Shown here: positions 25,978 to 35,501 of the stretch, piece after piece | Layout: every line of letters starts with the position of its first letter | Position numbering within the stretch: the stretch's first letter is position 1 | Assembly: GCF_020524035.2 (NCBI RefSeq) | Contig: NZ_CP129013.1 | Span: 1,663,822 to 1,727,821, forward strand | Length of the DNA: 64,000 bases | DNA from: Bacillus carboniphilus | GTDB taxonomy: Bacteria > Bacillota > Bacilli > Bacillales > JAIVKR01 | Direction: 5' to 3' | Position numbers and translations under genes: made by a program | The notes under the pieces: model-generated | What the model saw: only the letters and a program-made list of their open reading frames with translations | What the model was told of the DNA's origin: nothing | Database searches by the model: none

Positions 25978-27690
25978 TTATTTGTACAAAAAATCTTTTA
26001 ATTGGTTTACATCCATCGTATTTAAAACGTTTCCGGACAAGATTCTTGCCCTTCTAGCCGCGGCCACTCCAATATTCATATGCCCTAACATATCAATATT
26101 ATGAGCGTCCGTGTTTATAACCAGTCTTACCCCTTTCTTTTGTGCTTTTACTAAGTGTTCCATACGTAAATCTAATCGATTAGGGTTGGCATTTAACTCT
26201 AATGCCGTGTTTGTTTCTTTCGCCAGCTCAATAAGCCCATCCACGTCAATCTCATAGCCTTTTCTTTTCCCAATTAATCGACCTGTTGGATGAGCAATCA
26301 TGTTAACATGATGATTTTTTAAAGCCACCTTTAAACGCTCCATAATCTTTTCTCTATCTTGAGAAAAGTTAGAGTGAATCGAAGCAATGACAAAATCAAG
26401 TTCTTTTAAAACGTCATCATCAAAATCTAACGTTCCATCCGGTAAAATATCCATTTCAATTCCTGAGAAAATATAAAAATCATGATATTTTTTATTTAAC
26501 GCATCAATTTCTTTCTTTTGTTCCCTCAAGCGTTGTGGTGTTAAACCATTGGCTACCTTCAAAAACTGTGAGTGGTCCGTTATCGCCATATACTGATAGC
26601 CTTTTTTTCTACAAGCCTCTGCCATTTCTTCAATTGTATAAGCACCATCACTCCATGTTGAGTGCATATGTAAATCACCTTTTACATCCTTTTGGTCAAT
26701 AAGTAGTGACAGTTCATCTACCTTGTCCACTTCCGAACCATCAATTCGCAATTCAGGTGTAATAAAAGGCAAGTCAAAATGATTAAAAAATGCTTCCTCT
26801 GTTTCAAAATGCTGTATTTCTTCCGTCTCAACTTTTTCAACACCGTACTCACTAATCTTTTCCCCGCGCTCTTTTGCTAATTGTCTCATTTTAACGTTAT
26901 GGTCTTTCGAGCCTGTAAAATGATGTAACGTAGTAGCAAACTCTTCTTTTTTCACAAGGCGGAAATCTACACTCACATGATAATCATACTCAAGTTCAAT
27001 CGATACTTTCGTATCCCCATTTGCAATGACATCCACAATATGAGGAATAGATAGAAGCTGTTCCCTCACTTTTTGAGGGTGATTGGTTGATATAATAAAA
27101 TCTAAATCCTTTATCGTTTCTTTTAACCTTCTGATACTACCTGCCCTAGAGAACTGCTCAATAGAATGGAAAGATTGCAAGATATTTTCTATATCATCAG
27201 CGACCGGAAGCATAAACGCTAAAGGTAACCGCTCAGGTCTACTTCCTAACTCTTCAATCTCGGCTAATATTTTTTCTTCTGTTTTTTTACCGAAACCCGC
27301 TAATTCTTGCACTTTTTTCTCTTCACAAGCTTTTTTTAATGTTTCAATATCAATAACTTGCAATTGATGGTATAGTTTCGCAATTTTCTTCCCACCTAAT
27401 CCAGGAAGTTTCAGCAAAGAGATTAGCCCTTGTGGGACATCTTGTTTTAATTCTTCGAGCACAGAAGATTTGCCGGTTTCAATAAACTCATTAATAACGG
27501 TGGCTGTTCCTTTACCGATTCCTTGAATTTTCGTGAAATCCTCTATATTCGTTAAGCTCCGTTCATCTTGTTCAAGGGCATTAGCCGCTTTTCTAAAAGC
27601 CGATATTTTAAAAGGATTCTCTCCTTTTAACTCCATATGAACAGCAATCGTTTCGAGTAGTTTGATCACATCTTTTTTATTCACCATCAT
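25978..27690 (-). CDS. polX: DNA polymerase/3'-5' exonuclease PolX
   Basis: A 570-residue family X polymerase in base excision repair. The N-terminal half has helix-hairpin-helix motifs (IQGIGKGTATV, LPGLGGKKIAKL) and the nucleotidyltransferase motif AGSIRRLKETIKDLDFII. The C-terminal PHP domain has metal ligands in DLHMHSTWSDG, ITDHSQ, EMDIL, IAHPTGR and NTDAH and gives exonuclease activity. Two adjacent ATG codons follow a GGGGTG site; either may be used. mutS2 starts 33 bp downstream. Confidence 0.95.
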   Translation of the reverse strand: MMVNKKDVIKLLETIAVHMELKGENPFKISAFRKAANALEQDERSLTNIEDFTKIQGIGKGTATVINEFIETGKSSVLEELKQDVPQGLISLLKLPGLGGKKIAKLYHQLQVIDIETLKKACEEKKVQELAGFGKKTEEKILAEIEELGSRPERLPLAFMLPVADDIENILQSFHSIEQFSRAGSIRRLKETIKDLDFIISTNHPQKVREQLLSIPHIVDVIANGDTKVSIELEYDYHVSVDFRLVKKEEFATTLHHFTGSKDHNVKMRQLAKERGEKISEYGVEKVETEEIQHFETEEAFFNHFDLPFITPELRIDGSEVDKVDELSLLIDQKDVKGDLHMHSTWSDGAYTIEEMAEACRKKGYQYMAITDHSQFLKVANGLTPQRLREQKKEIDALNKKYHDFYIFSGIEMDILPDGTLDFDDDVLKELDFVIASIHSNFSQDREKIMERLKVALKNHHVNMIAHPTGRLIGKRKGYEIDVDGLIELAKETNTALELNANPNRLDLRMEHLVKAQKKGVRLVINTDAHNIDMLGHMNIGVAAARRARILSGNVLNTMDVNQLKDFLYK

Positions 27691-27749
27691 TTACACCCCA
27701 CATCCAATTATCCATTAGCTCTATCATATCTTTTTTTACACAATAAAAC

Positions 27750-27785
27750 AAAAAAGATAAGGGAAAACAACCCTCATCTTTTTTC
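27750..27785 (-). terminator. Intrinsic terminator after yshB
   Basis: AAAAAAGATGAGGG / CCCTTATCTTTTTT stem flanked by T-rich sequence, directly after the yshB stop. It separates zapA-yshB from polX. Confidence 0.75.
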
Positions 27786-27787
27786 TA

Positions 27788-28339
27788 TTAAATACTGACA
27801 TAATCAATCCAAAGAGCTTGAATCTTAGACGAAAAATATGGAGTATGATTCACCATCATTTTTGCAATGACTGAACCATCCATCGCTGTTTGTAACTGCT
27901 CGATAGGAAGTAAAGCTGCAATAAACAGAAGGATAAACAAAATTAAATAAACTTCTAAAAAACCTAAAAGAGCCCCTGCATATCGATTCAATTGTTTCAA
28001 AATTGGCAACATTGCAACAAAGTCAAGCATTGATCCTATGATTTGTAAAAGAAACTTTGACCCTATGAATAGAATAACAAAAGCAATCGCCAGGTAATAA
28101 GCCTGTTCTAAGTTATCACCTTCTAATAAAGCAAAAACCGGAGCAGTTGAACTGAAAGATGGATATGGAATCCATAAGTTAAGGTGTGGTGCTAAGTCAT
28201 CATAATAAAACACGGCGACTATATAGGCAACAATAAAACCAGTTAAATGAATGGTTTGCAAAATAAAACCTCTTTTAATGCCAACTAACAAACCACTAAA
28301 TAAAATAAACAGTAAAAGCAAATCAAGCATGTGTTTCAA
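27788..28339 (-). CDS. yshB: CvpA-family membrane protein YshB
   Basis: A 183-residue integral membrane protein with four hydrophobic segments (about 5-23, 28-45, 75-100, 118-145). It fits the CvpA/colicin V production family by layout and by its place after zapA. Its ATG overlaps the zapA stop by 4 bp. Function in Bacillus unknown. Confidence 0.8.
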   Translation of the reverse strand: MKHMLDLLLLFILFSGLLVGIKRGFILQTIHLTGFIVAYIVAVFYYDDLAPHLNLWIPYPSFSSTAPVFALLEGDNLEQAYYLAIAFVILFIGSKFLLQIIGSMLDFVAMLPILKQLNRYAGALLGFLEVYLILFILLFIAALLPIEQLQTAMDGSVIAKMMVNHTPYFSSKIQALWIDYVSI

Positions 28340-28608
28340 TCCTTTTCCTCAAGTAATGATTCTAATGCTTCATAATCTTCCTTTAATTTTAAATAATCAT
28401 GAACAACATTAATCGCCGTCAAAACAGCTAATTTATTTAAATCTAGGGAAGGGTTTTTATCACTAATTTCTCTCATTTTTTCATCGACAATGGACGCCAC
28501 ACTTCTCATGTGGCTAATACTTTCAGGTCCAACAACTGAAAATTGTTGACCATATATATCAACTATTGCTTTATTTTTACGTTCATCAGACAAGATTGGA
28601 GCCCCCAT
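28336..28608 (-). CDS. zapA: Cell division protein ZapA
   Basis: A 90-residue protein that bundles FtsZ filaments. It has the ZapA N-terminal strand-turn pattern ([17 protein letters not shown]) and a C-terminal coiled coil ([16 protein letters not shown]). The gene is divergent from rnhC, as yshA (zapA) is in B. subtilis. Confidence 0.9.
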   Translation of the reverse strand: MGAPILSDERKNKAIVDIYGQQFSVVGPESISHMRSVASIVDEKMREISDKNPSLDLNKLAVLTAINVVHDYLKLKEDYEALESLLEEKD

Positions 28609-28770
28609 CCTTTACAATCCTAAACCTTATAATAACATGATCTATTAAGTTATGGAAAGATAGACATGGAAACGATAAAATAAAACTACAATGAACACCA
28701 CCATCATATATTATTAAACTGATTATTTAAGATGTTGTTTATGATACATAAAGAAAAAGGAGGAATTTGA

Positions 28771-29779
28771 TTGTCACATAAAGTAATGAAGGTCGATAAA
28801 AAGCGCTTGGAAGAAATGAAAATGTTCTATAAAAAATATCAAAAGAATGTCGTTCCCTCTGGAGCCATTTTTACAGCTAAAAAGGATTTATGTACTATTA
28901 CAGCTTATCACTCTGGAAAGGTTCTCTTTCAAGGGAAAGGCGCAGAGAACGAAGCAAGCTTTTGGGATAAAGGAGATCAGACCCCCCAATCATATAATAA
29001 GGGTTCAGCTGATAAGCAAGCCCCTTTACAACAAAAGAAAAAAGCGAGTTCTGTTCGTAATCATACCTTTCTACCTCCTCAAAATATTGCTGATATGAGT
29101 ATCATTGGAACGGATGAAGTAGGTACTGGTGATTATTTTGGTCCTATAACGGTAACAGCAACTTATGTCAATCATGATGATATAGAACTAATGAAGGAAC
29201 TTGGTGTAAAAGATTCAAAACATCTAACAGACAAACAAATCGTTGAGATAGCAAAAATATTGATCAAGCATGTACCTTATAGTTTACTTGTCTTACATAA
29301 TCCAAAATATAATCAACTTCAAAAATCAGGTATGTCTCAAGGAAAAATGAAAGCTATTTTACATAATCAAGCGATTAGTCATTTATTAGATAAGATTTCT
29401 CCAGAAGAGCCAGAGGCGATTTTAATTGATCAATTCACATTACCCACCAACCTATTTCAAATACCTTCAAGGGAAAAACGTTCCAATGAAGGATCTCACA
29501 TATTTTAAAACAAAAGCTGAAGGCATACACGTTGCTGTAGCAGCCTCATCCATCATCGCAAGATATTCTTTTTTAAAAGAGATGGACAAGCTATCTGAAA
29601 TGGTAAACATTGAAATACCCAAAGGTGCGAGTGCAAAAGTTGATCAAGTTGCCGGAAAGATTATAAAAAAGTATGGAGTCGAACAGCTCGATGAAATGAC
29701 AAAAAAAACATTTTGCAAATACAGAAAAGGCGAAAAAAATAGCAGCAAGACTTTAAGAAAAGCGCAAGCTCCCGTTTAG
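28771..29779 (+). CDS. rnhC: Ribonuclease HIII (frame broken once)
   Basis: Cleaves RNA in RNA-DNA hybrids. TTG start at 28771 with AGGAGGAA upstream. The N-terminal TBP-like substrate-binding domain (ITAYHSGKVLFQGKG) precedes the catalytic RNase HII/HIII domain with GTDEVGTGDYFGP (metal ligands D and E) and DSKHLTD. One extra base near the CCC at 29443-29445 breaks the frame; corrected it reads DQFTLPPTYFKYLQG. The C-terminus KTLRKAQAPV and the stop come from a dispersed repeat (29754-29836). About 335 residues. Confidence 0.9.
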
Positions 29780-29836
29780 TAACCAAAGAAAGCACCATCC
29801 AAATAAGGACCTATTTATATACTTTCTTACTCTTTA
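29754..29836 (+). repeat. Short form of the AAGAAAAGCGCAAGC dispersed repeat
   Basis: TAAGAAAAGCGCAAGC.CCCGTTTAG is joined to AAAGCACCATC..AATAAGGACC and TTTATATACTTTCTTACTCT. The same two ends flank the much longer element at 62537-62925. The repeat encodes the last residues and stop of rnhC. Confidence 0.65.
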
Positions 29837-29844
29837 ACATAGAC

Positions 29845-29876
29845 AAAAAGACTCGTCAAAATTGACGAGTCTTTTT
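29845..29876. terminator. Bidirectional terminator between rnhC and pheT
   Basis: A perfect palindrome AAAAAGACTCGTCAA/TTGACGAGTCTTTTT serving convergent rnhC (plus) and pheT (minus). Confidence 0.85.
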
Positions 29877-29897
29877 GTTTTATTATGATAAGAAAAA

Positions 29898-32306
29898 TTA
29901 ACTTCTCAAAGTAGCAGCAAATTTCTCTTCTAACACTTTTAATACTTTTTCATGCTTACTTGTCACTTCTTCATCTGTTAATGTTTTTTGTGGGTCTAAA
30001 TAAGTCAGTCTATATGCAATCGACTTTTTCCCTTCAGGTAAGTGTTCTCCTTCGTAAACATCGAAAATAGAAACTTTCTTAAGCAAGTTTCCTCCTGTAA
30101 CACGGATTTGTTCTTCTAAATCTCCAGCTACAACTTTTTGATCAACAACAAGAGCAATATCTCTTGAAATAGAAGGATACTTTGGAATAGCCTTATATTC
30201 CAATTCAGGAACAATAACATTCATAAGGCTTTCTAAAGCAAGCTCAAACACATAAGTTTCTTGTAAATCATGCTCTTTTTGAACAGTTGGATGAAGCTGT
30301 CCTATATAACCGATAAGCTTACCATCAAAGATGATCTCAGCTGTTCTTCCTGGATGCAGTCCTTGTCTTTTCGCCTGCTTATATTCCACTAAGTCTAAAA
30401 CATTTAATGTTTGAAGAACACCATCAACAATGCCTTTTGCCACAAAAAAATCTAAAGGCTTCTTTTCTCCTTGCCAAGGATGACTCTCCCATAAACCTGT
30501 CAATGCTCCTGACAAACGCTCTTTTTCTGTTAGCGTTTCATTTTCTTTTAAAAAGACCGAACCGATTTCAAATAAAGCTACCTTCTCTGATTGTCTTGCT
30601 ATGTTATGCTTTAAAGCTTCAATTAAATGTGGAATTAAACTCAATCTAAGAGCACTTCGGTCCTCACTCATCGGCAAAGCTAGCTTTGTTAATTCAGAAT
30701 CTTCTAAGGCAAACTGCTTCGCTCTTTGCTCACTTGATAAAGAATACGTAATGGCTTGGTATAGTCCTGCTCCTTCTAAAAAGCGACGAACTTTTCTTCT
30801 TTTTTGCTGATACGTCGTTAACTGTCCAGGGGTTCGCTCTCCTACTGGTAAAGTAGTTGGGATGTTGTCATAGCCATACAATCTAGCAACTTCCTCAATT
30901 AAATCTTCTTCAATTGAAATATCTCCCCGTCGAGAAGGAACATGAACAATTACTTTCTCTCCAATTATTTCAACGTCAAATTGCAAACGTCTGAAAATAT
31001 CACTGACTTCTTCTTGTGTAATGTTGGTACCTAAGGTAGCATTAACTTTTCCAACCGTTGTGGTGACTGTATTTACTTTCCAATCATACGTATCTACTTC
31101 AACTGACCCTTTCAACACAGATCCACCTGCTAGTTCTTGCAACAGTTTTGCCGCTCTTTCTGCCGCTAAACGGACACGACTTGGATCAATGCCTTTTTCA
31201 AAACGAGTGCTTGCCTCACTTCTTAAGTTATGGGCTTTTACAGAACGACGAATGCTCTCTGGATTAAAATAAGCGGCTTCAATTAACACGTTTGTAGTAT
31301 CAGATTGAACTTCCGTATTCGCTCCGCCCATGACTCCTGCTAAAGCAATTGGCTCACGTCCATCAGTAATGACTAACTGATCTGAAGATAGTGTTCTTTC
31401 TACTTCATCCAATGTAGTTAACGATTCACCTTGCTTAGCAAAACGTACTAGAACCTCCTTAGAAGAAATTCGATCATAATCAAACGCATGTAAAGGTGTA
31501 CCATACTCTAATAAAATGAAATTAGTAATATCAACTACATTATTATGTGGTCTAATCCCAGCAGCCATAAGTCTTGCTTGAAGCCATAGAGGAGAAGGAG
31601 CTATTTTAACATTCTCAACGACTTTAGCAATGTATAATGGATTCGCTTCAGCATCTTCTACTGAGACTGCAACAGTTGCATCTGTTCTTTTTTCAACTGC
31701 TTGATGCTCAGTTGGAGGATAGCTTACCTCTTTATCTAAAATTGCCGCCACTTCATGTGCGACGCCAAGCATACTTAATGCATCCGCTCGGTTAGGTGTT
31801 AAACCTAATTCTAACACCGTATCATCCAAGTGCAATTGAGCTAAAGCATCTGCTCCCACTTCAACATTTTCAGGGAAAACGAAGATTCCTTCTGCATACT
31901 CTTTAGCAACCAGCTTGCCCTCTACTCCTAGCTCTTGCAAGGAACAAATCATGCCATGTGATTGCTCACCTCTAAGTTTTGCTTTTTTTATTTTAAAGTT
32001 ACCTGGTAATACCGCTCCAACCTTAGCGACAATAACCTTTTGACCTTTATCGACATTCGGAGCACCACAAACAATTTGCACTGCATCCTCTCCCCCAATA
32101 TCAACTAGACAAACGTTTAGCTTATCAGCATCCGGGTGTTGATTTTTTTCTAAAACGTGACCAATTACGACACCTTTTATTCCTTCATTAAGCGTTTCAA
32201 CGCTTTCTACTTCAATTCCTGACCTTGTAATTTTTTCTGCTAAATCACTTGGTGAAATTCCTAATAGATCAACATATTGTTCAAGCCATTTATATGAAAC
32301 GTACAT
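29898..32306 (-). CDS. pheT: Phenylalanyl-tRNA synthetase beta chain
   Basis: An 802-residue chain from the ATG at 32304-32306 (MYVSYKWLEQYVDL), with AAGGAGG upstream; upstream extension into pheS is an open frame only. Domains in order: OB-fold tRNA-binding region (about 40-150, VDIGGEDAVQIVCGAPNV), B3/B4 editing domain, B5 domain, catalytic-like core and C-terminal anticodon-binding domain (YPSISRDIALVVD near 715). It works as an alpha2beta2 enzyme with PheS 13 bp upstream. Confidence 0.96.
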   Translation of the reverse strand: MYVSYKWLEQYVDLLGISPSDLAEKITRSGIEVESVETLNEGIKGVVIGHVLEKNQHPDADKLNVCLVDIGGEDAVQIVCGAPNVDKGQKVIVAKVGAVLPGNFKIKKAKLRGEQSHGMICSLQELGVEGKLVAKEYAEGIFVFPENVEVGADALAQLHLDDTVLELGLTPNRADALSMLGVAHEVAAILDKEVSYPPTEHQAVEKRTDATVAVSVEDAEANPLYIAKVVENVKIAPSPLWLQARLMAAGIRPHNNVVDITNFILLEYGTPLHAFDYDRISSKEVLVRFAKQGESLTTLDEVERTLSSDQLVITDGREPIALAGVMGGANTEVQSDTTNVLIEAAYFNPESIRRSVKAHNLRSEASTRFEKGIDPSRVRLAAERAAKLLQELAGGSVLKGSVEVDTYDWKVNTVTTTVGKVNATLGTNITQEEVSDIFRRLQFDVEIIGEKVIVHVPSRRGDISIEEDLIEEVARLYGYDNIPTTLPVGERTPGQLTTYQQKRRKVRRFLEGAGLYQAITYSLSSEQRAKQFALEDSELTKLALPMSEDRSALRLSLIPHLIEALKHNIARQSEKVALFEIGSVFLKENETLTEKERLSGALTGLWESHPWQGEKKPLDFFVAKGIVDGVLQTLNVLDLVEYKQAKRQGLHPGRTAEIIFDGKLIGYIGQLHPTVQKEHDLQETYVFELALESLMNVIVPELEYKAIPKYPSISRDIALVVDQKVVAGDLEEQIRVTGGNLLKKVSIFDVYEGEHLPEGKKSIAYRLTYLDPQKTLTDEEVTSKHEKVLKVLEEKFAATLRS

Positions 32307-32319
32307 AGAGCCAACCTCC

Positions 32320-33354
32320 TTATAGTTGTTTAAATTGTGATAAGAAACGCAGATCATTCGTGTAAAAATGACGAATATCGTCAATTCCATATTTGAGCAT
32401 GGCAATTCGTTCTTGACCAATCCCAAAAGCAAAACCTTGATATTTTACAGGATCAAATCCAGCCATTTTTAACACATTTGGGTGAACCATGCCCGCTCCT
32501 AATACTTCAATCCATCCCGTTCCTTTACAAACGTTACAGCCTGCCCCGCCACATTTAAAACATGATACATCTACCTCAACTGAAGGTTCGGTGAACGGGA
32601 AAAAGCTTGGACGCAAGCGAATTTCTCTTTCTTCACCAAACATCGCCTTTGCAAACACTTCTAACGTCCCTTTTAAATCACTCATTCGGATATTTTCATC
32701 AACAACAAGACCTTCTATTTGAGCAAATTGATGAGAATGGGTGGCGTCGTCACTATCTCGTCGATACACTCTTCCTGGACAAATAATTTTCACTGGACCT
32801 TTCCCTTCAAATTGCTCTAACGTGCGAATTTGTACGGGAGAGGTATGTGTTCTTAACAATGTTTCTTCGTCGATATAAAAAGTATCTTGCATATCTCTTG
32901 CAGGATGAGCCTTCGGAATATTTAGTGCTTCAAAGTTATAGTAATCAGACTCAACTTCTGGTCCTTCAGCGATTGAATAGCCCATGCTTAAGAACAGATC
33001 CTCAATTTCCTCTGTTACAGCTGTAAGAGGATGGGTTCCACCTTGCAATATTGGGCGTCCTGGTAGCGTTACATCCACTGTCTCATTCGCTAATTTTTTC
33101 ATTACTTCTTCTTCTTCTAATTGCTGTTGCTTTAAAGAAATTTTATTAGCGATTTCTTCACGAACAACATTTGCTAATGCCCCTATTTTCGGACGTTCCT
33201 CTTTTGAAAGTTTCCCCATCCCTCTAAGCACTTCTGTTATCGGGCCTTTTTTTCCTAAATACGATACGCGAATCTCATTTAATTTTTTGGAGCTTTTCAC
33301 TTCATTTATGGCATGGATTGCTTCTTCTTTTAAATGCTGTAGCTTTTCTTGCAT
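32320..33354 (-). CDS. pheS: Phenylalanyl-tRNA synthetase alpha chain
   Basis: A 344-residue catalytic chain. The start is the ATG at 33352-33354 ([12 protein letters not shown]) with AAAGGAGGA upstream, giving the B. subtilis length. The N-terminal coiled coil is followed by class II motifs (motif 2 region [21 protein letters not shown] and motif 3 [14 protein letters not shown]). Expression is controlled by the T-box at 33385-33645. Confidence 0.96.
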   Translation of the reverse strand: MQEKLQHLKEEAIHAINEVKSSKKLNEIRVSYLGKKGPITEVLRGMGKLSKEERPKIGALANVVREEIANKISLKQQQLEEEEVMKKLANETVDVTLPGRPILQGGTHPLTAVTEEIEDLFLSMGYSIAEGPEVESDYYNFEALNIPKAHPARDMQDTFYIDEETLLRTHTSPVQIRTLEQFEGKGPVKIICPGRVYRRDSDDATHSHQFAQIEGLVVDENIRMSDLKGTLEVFAKAMFGEEREIRLRPSFFPFTEPSVEVDVSCFKCGGAGCNVCKGTGWIEVLGAGMVHPNVLKMAGFDPVKYQGFAFGIGQERIAMLKYGIDDIRHFYTNDLRFLSQFKQL

Positions 33355-33384
33355 GCTTGATCCTCCTTTTTTAAAAACGGAAAA

Positions 33385-33645
33385 ACACAAAAAACTCGCC
33401 CCAAAAAAGGGACGAGTTCGTCGCGTTACCACCCTTGTTAGTGATTTTTTTAAAATCACTCACCTCAGCTCACAATAACGGTGTGATCACCGAACCGCCT
33501 TTACACGTCTGTGGTCTAGGCGTCAACTCGAGAGGTGAACTTCATATGCAGCATACATTAAAACGCTTCCAGTCTATGGCATTTTATCCCTTGTATGTCA
33601 CTCACATATTACTCTTCTCTGTCATCGTTTTTCCGTTCTTTTTGT
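33385..33645 (-). promoter_or_regulatory. T-box leader of pheST (Phe, TTC specifier)
   Basis: The T-box AAGGGTGGTAACGCG lies at 33422-33437 and is followed by a terminator (AACTCGTCCC...GGGGCGAGTT plus T6, 33392-33418). Stem I has an AGAGAAGAGTAA-type element. The specifier codon TTC, followed by the usual A, is at 33537-33539. Uncharged tRNA-Phe should stabilise the antiterminator. Confidence 0.9.
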
Positions 33646-33697
33646 TGATTTTTATTATATGTAATACAAACAGTAAATGCAACCCTTAATAACAAGG

Positions 33698-33982
33698 TTA
33701 AGTCACAACCCATATCCCAATAGACATAGCTAAGAAAACCATCCCACCGCAAAACATTAATATTCTCAACGCAAGTGTATGATGATTTTTGGATACTGTT
33801 TTAAACAACTTATGAAAACCCATGAATATCCAACCTGTTATTAAGAAAAAACCCGTGTCGTCAAATCCATCATTTGTTTCCTTATAAAAATCTTCAGCTT
33901 TTTTTGAAAAGGTAAAGTAAAAGGTGAATATACTTAAGAGTCCAGTAATAATCGACACACCTAGTACCTCCATAAATCCCAT
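33698..33982 (-). CDS. Small membrane protein of unknown function
   Basis: A 94-residue protein with hydrophobic segments at about 5-27, 42-58 and 69-92 and a charged loop (SKKAEDFYKETNDGFDD) between the first two. GGAG stands 8 bp before the ATG. It follows ysgA by 27 bp and is probably cotranscribed with it. No counterpart is known to me at this place in B. subtilis, and I do not recognise a family. Confidence 0.7.
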   Translation of the reverse strand: MGFMEVLGVSIITGLLSIFTFYFTFSKKAEDFYKETNDGFDDTGFFLITGWIFMGFHKLFKTVSKNHHTLALRILMFCGGMVFLAMSIGIWVVT

Positions 33983-34009
33983 TCCAACGCTCCTCTCTTC
34001 TTAAAAAGA

Positions 34010-34753
34010 CTAGCGATAATAATACATCAAAATCCCTGCCGCAACAGCTACATTTAATGATTCAGCTTGTCCATAAATAGGCAAAGAGACATTTACATCT
34101 GTTTGGGTCAACAGCTGTTTATTCATCCCCTTCCCTTCATTCCCAACAATGATAGCAAAACGAGAAGGCTTTTCAAGCTTATTATAGGACTCACTATTTT
34201 CCAAAGCTGTTCCAATGACCTTTATTTGATGATTTTTCAAATGTTCAATAGCCTGACTTAAATCTTCTTTTACAATTGGCAGGTGAAAAATGGAACCTTG
34301 GGTAGAACGAATCACTTTACTGTTATATAAATCAACCGTTCCTTTCCCTATAATAACTGCATCAAAACCAGCCGCATCAGCTGTACGAATCATCGTCCCT
34401 AAATTCCCTGGATCTTGAACGCCATCGACTAGTAAAAATCGTTTCTTTGTAAAATCAATAAGAGTGGTACTCATATGACAAACGGCTACTACTTCTTGGG
34501 ATGTTTCCGTTTCTGACAACGACTTCATTACTTGTGTCGTAGTACTAATAATATCGGCCGTTTTCCAATGATTTGGGATTTCCACTCCCTCTGTTTTGAT
34601 AATCTCTTCAACTATCCCTTTATACTTCAGTGCTTCTTCAATTAAATGAAATCCTTCTATTAAAAAAAGTTGTTGTTTTTCTCGATATTTCCGTTCGTGA
34701 AGTTTTCTCCATTTTTTCACTCTGTCATTTTGAGCCGATTCAATTTTGATCAA
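34010..34753 (-). CDS. ysgA: SpoU-family RNA 2'-O-methyltransferase YsgA
   Basis: A 247-residue TrmH/SpoU methyltransferase with a trefoil-knot SAM site: motif 1 VDGVQDPGNLGTMIRTADA, motif 2 AIIVGNEGKGM and motif 3 LPIYGQAESLNVAVAAGI. An N-terminal RNA-binding substrate domain (about 1-95) is present. It probably modifies 23S rRNA, judged from family membership. The position between sspI and pheS matches B. subtilis ysgA. Confidence 0.9.
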   Translation of the reverse strand: MIKIESAQNDRVKKWRKLHERKYREKQQLFLIEGFHLIEEALKYKGIVEEIIKTEGVEIPNHWKTADIISTTTQVMKSLSETETSQEVVAVCHMSTTLIDFTKKRFLLVDGVQDPGNLGTMIRTADAAGFDAVIIGKGTVDLYNSKVIRSTQGSIFHLPIVKEDLSQAIEHLKNHQIKVIGTALENSESYNKLEKPSRFAIIVGNEGKGMNKQLLTQTDVNVSLPIYGQAESLNVAVAAGILMYYYR

Positions 34754-34844
34754 TTCTAGACACCTCTATCTCACTTACTTCTCTTATTTTAATGTTTACT
34801 TTTCAAGAAATCCTTATTTATACATTAATATGTTTTTTACAACA

Positions 34845-35008
34845 AGCCCCTGCGTCGCTAAACGGGCGCTTCCGCTTTTCTTTTGTCTAGCTACAGCGCA
34901 TAGCCACTAGAGGTTATAAACCACAGAGAACAGAAGATAAAGAACATCTTCTTTTTCTCCGCGTTTTATACTTGTCGTGACTGTTCAATGCGCTTCCGCT
35001 TTTCTTTT
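34845..35008. repeat. Two copies of the AAGAAAAGCGSAAGCGCCCG dispersed repeat, minus orientation
   Basis: GTCGCTAAACGGGCGCTTCCGCTTTTCTT is split over 34853-34881 and is followed by TTGTCTAGCTACAGCGC; a second GCGCTTCCGCTTTTCTTTTT is at 34990-35009. Between them AGAAGAT/ATCTTCT can form a hairpin. It fills the gap between ysgA and sspI. Confidence 0.6.
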
Positions 35009-35081
35009 TATACTACAATATTTACATGAAAATTGAAATGTAGGAAACATTAAAAGTATCAAGAATAAATGAGGTGAAGAG

Positions 35082-35291
35082 ATGAATTTAAATTTACGAC
35101 ATGCCGTCCTTGCTAATGTTTCCGAAAATACACCAGCACAATTAGAAGATACGATAGTAGATGCGATTAAAAGTGGTGAAGAAAAAATGTTACCAGGATT
35201 AGGCGTTCTGTTTGAAGTGATTTGGCAAACCGCAAACGAAGCTGATCGTGAAGAAATGCTTCAAATATTAGAACAAGGGTTAAAGAAATAA
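35082..35291 (+). CDS. sspI: Small acid-soluble spore protein I
   Basis: A 69-residue minor spore protein ([17 protein letters not shown]). GAGGTGAAGAG precedes the ATG. It is made in the forespore in B. subtilis, under sigma-G. A TATACTA box at 35009-35015 could be part of a sigma-G promoter, but I find no convincing partner box. It is divergent from ysgA, as in B. subtilis. Confidence 0.93.
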   Translation: MNLNLRHAVLANVSENTPAQLEDTIVDAIKSGEEKMLPGLGVLFEVIWQTANEADREEMLQILEQGLKK

Positions 35292-35501
35292 TGAACTCAA
35301 TAACTTTATATTAGATTTTAGCTAGTGTTCCTTCTCGATAATTAGGGTCACTAGCTTTTATTTCGAACATTACAAACATCTCATTGTTCGCCTTATTACC
35401 ACCTAGAAATGATCTAATTTTCTGATAGAATAGTGTGACATATAAAAGATGGTTGTTTATAATTGGAATAATAAATACACTAAATAGGGGATGTAATTTA
35501 A

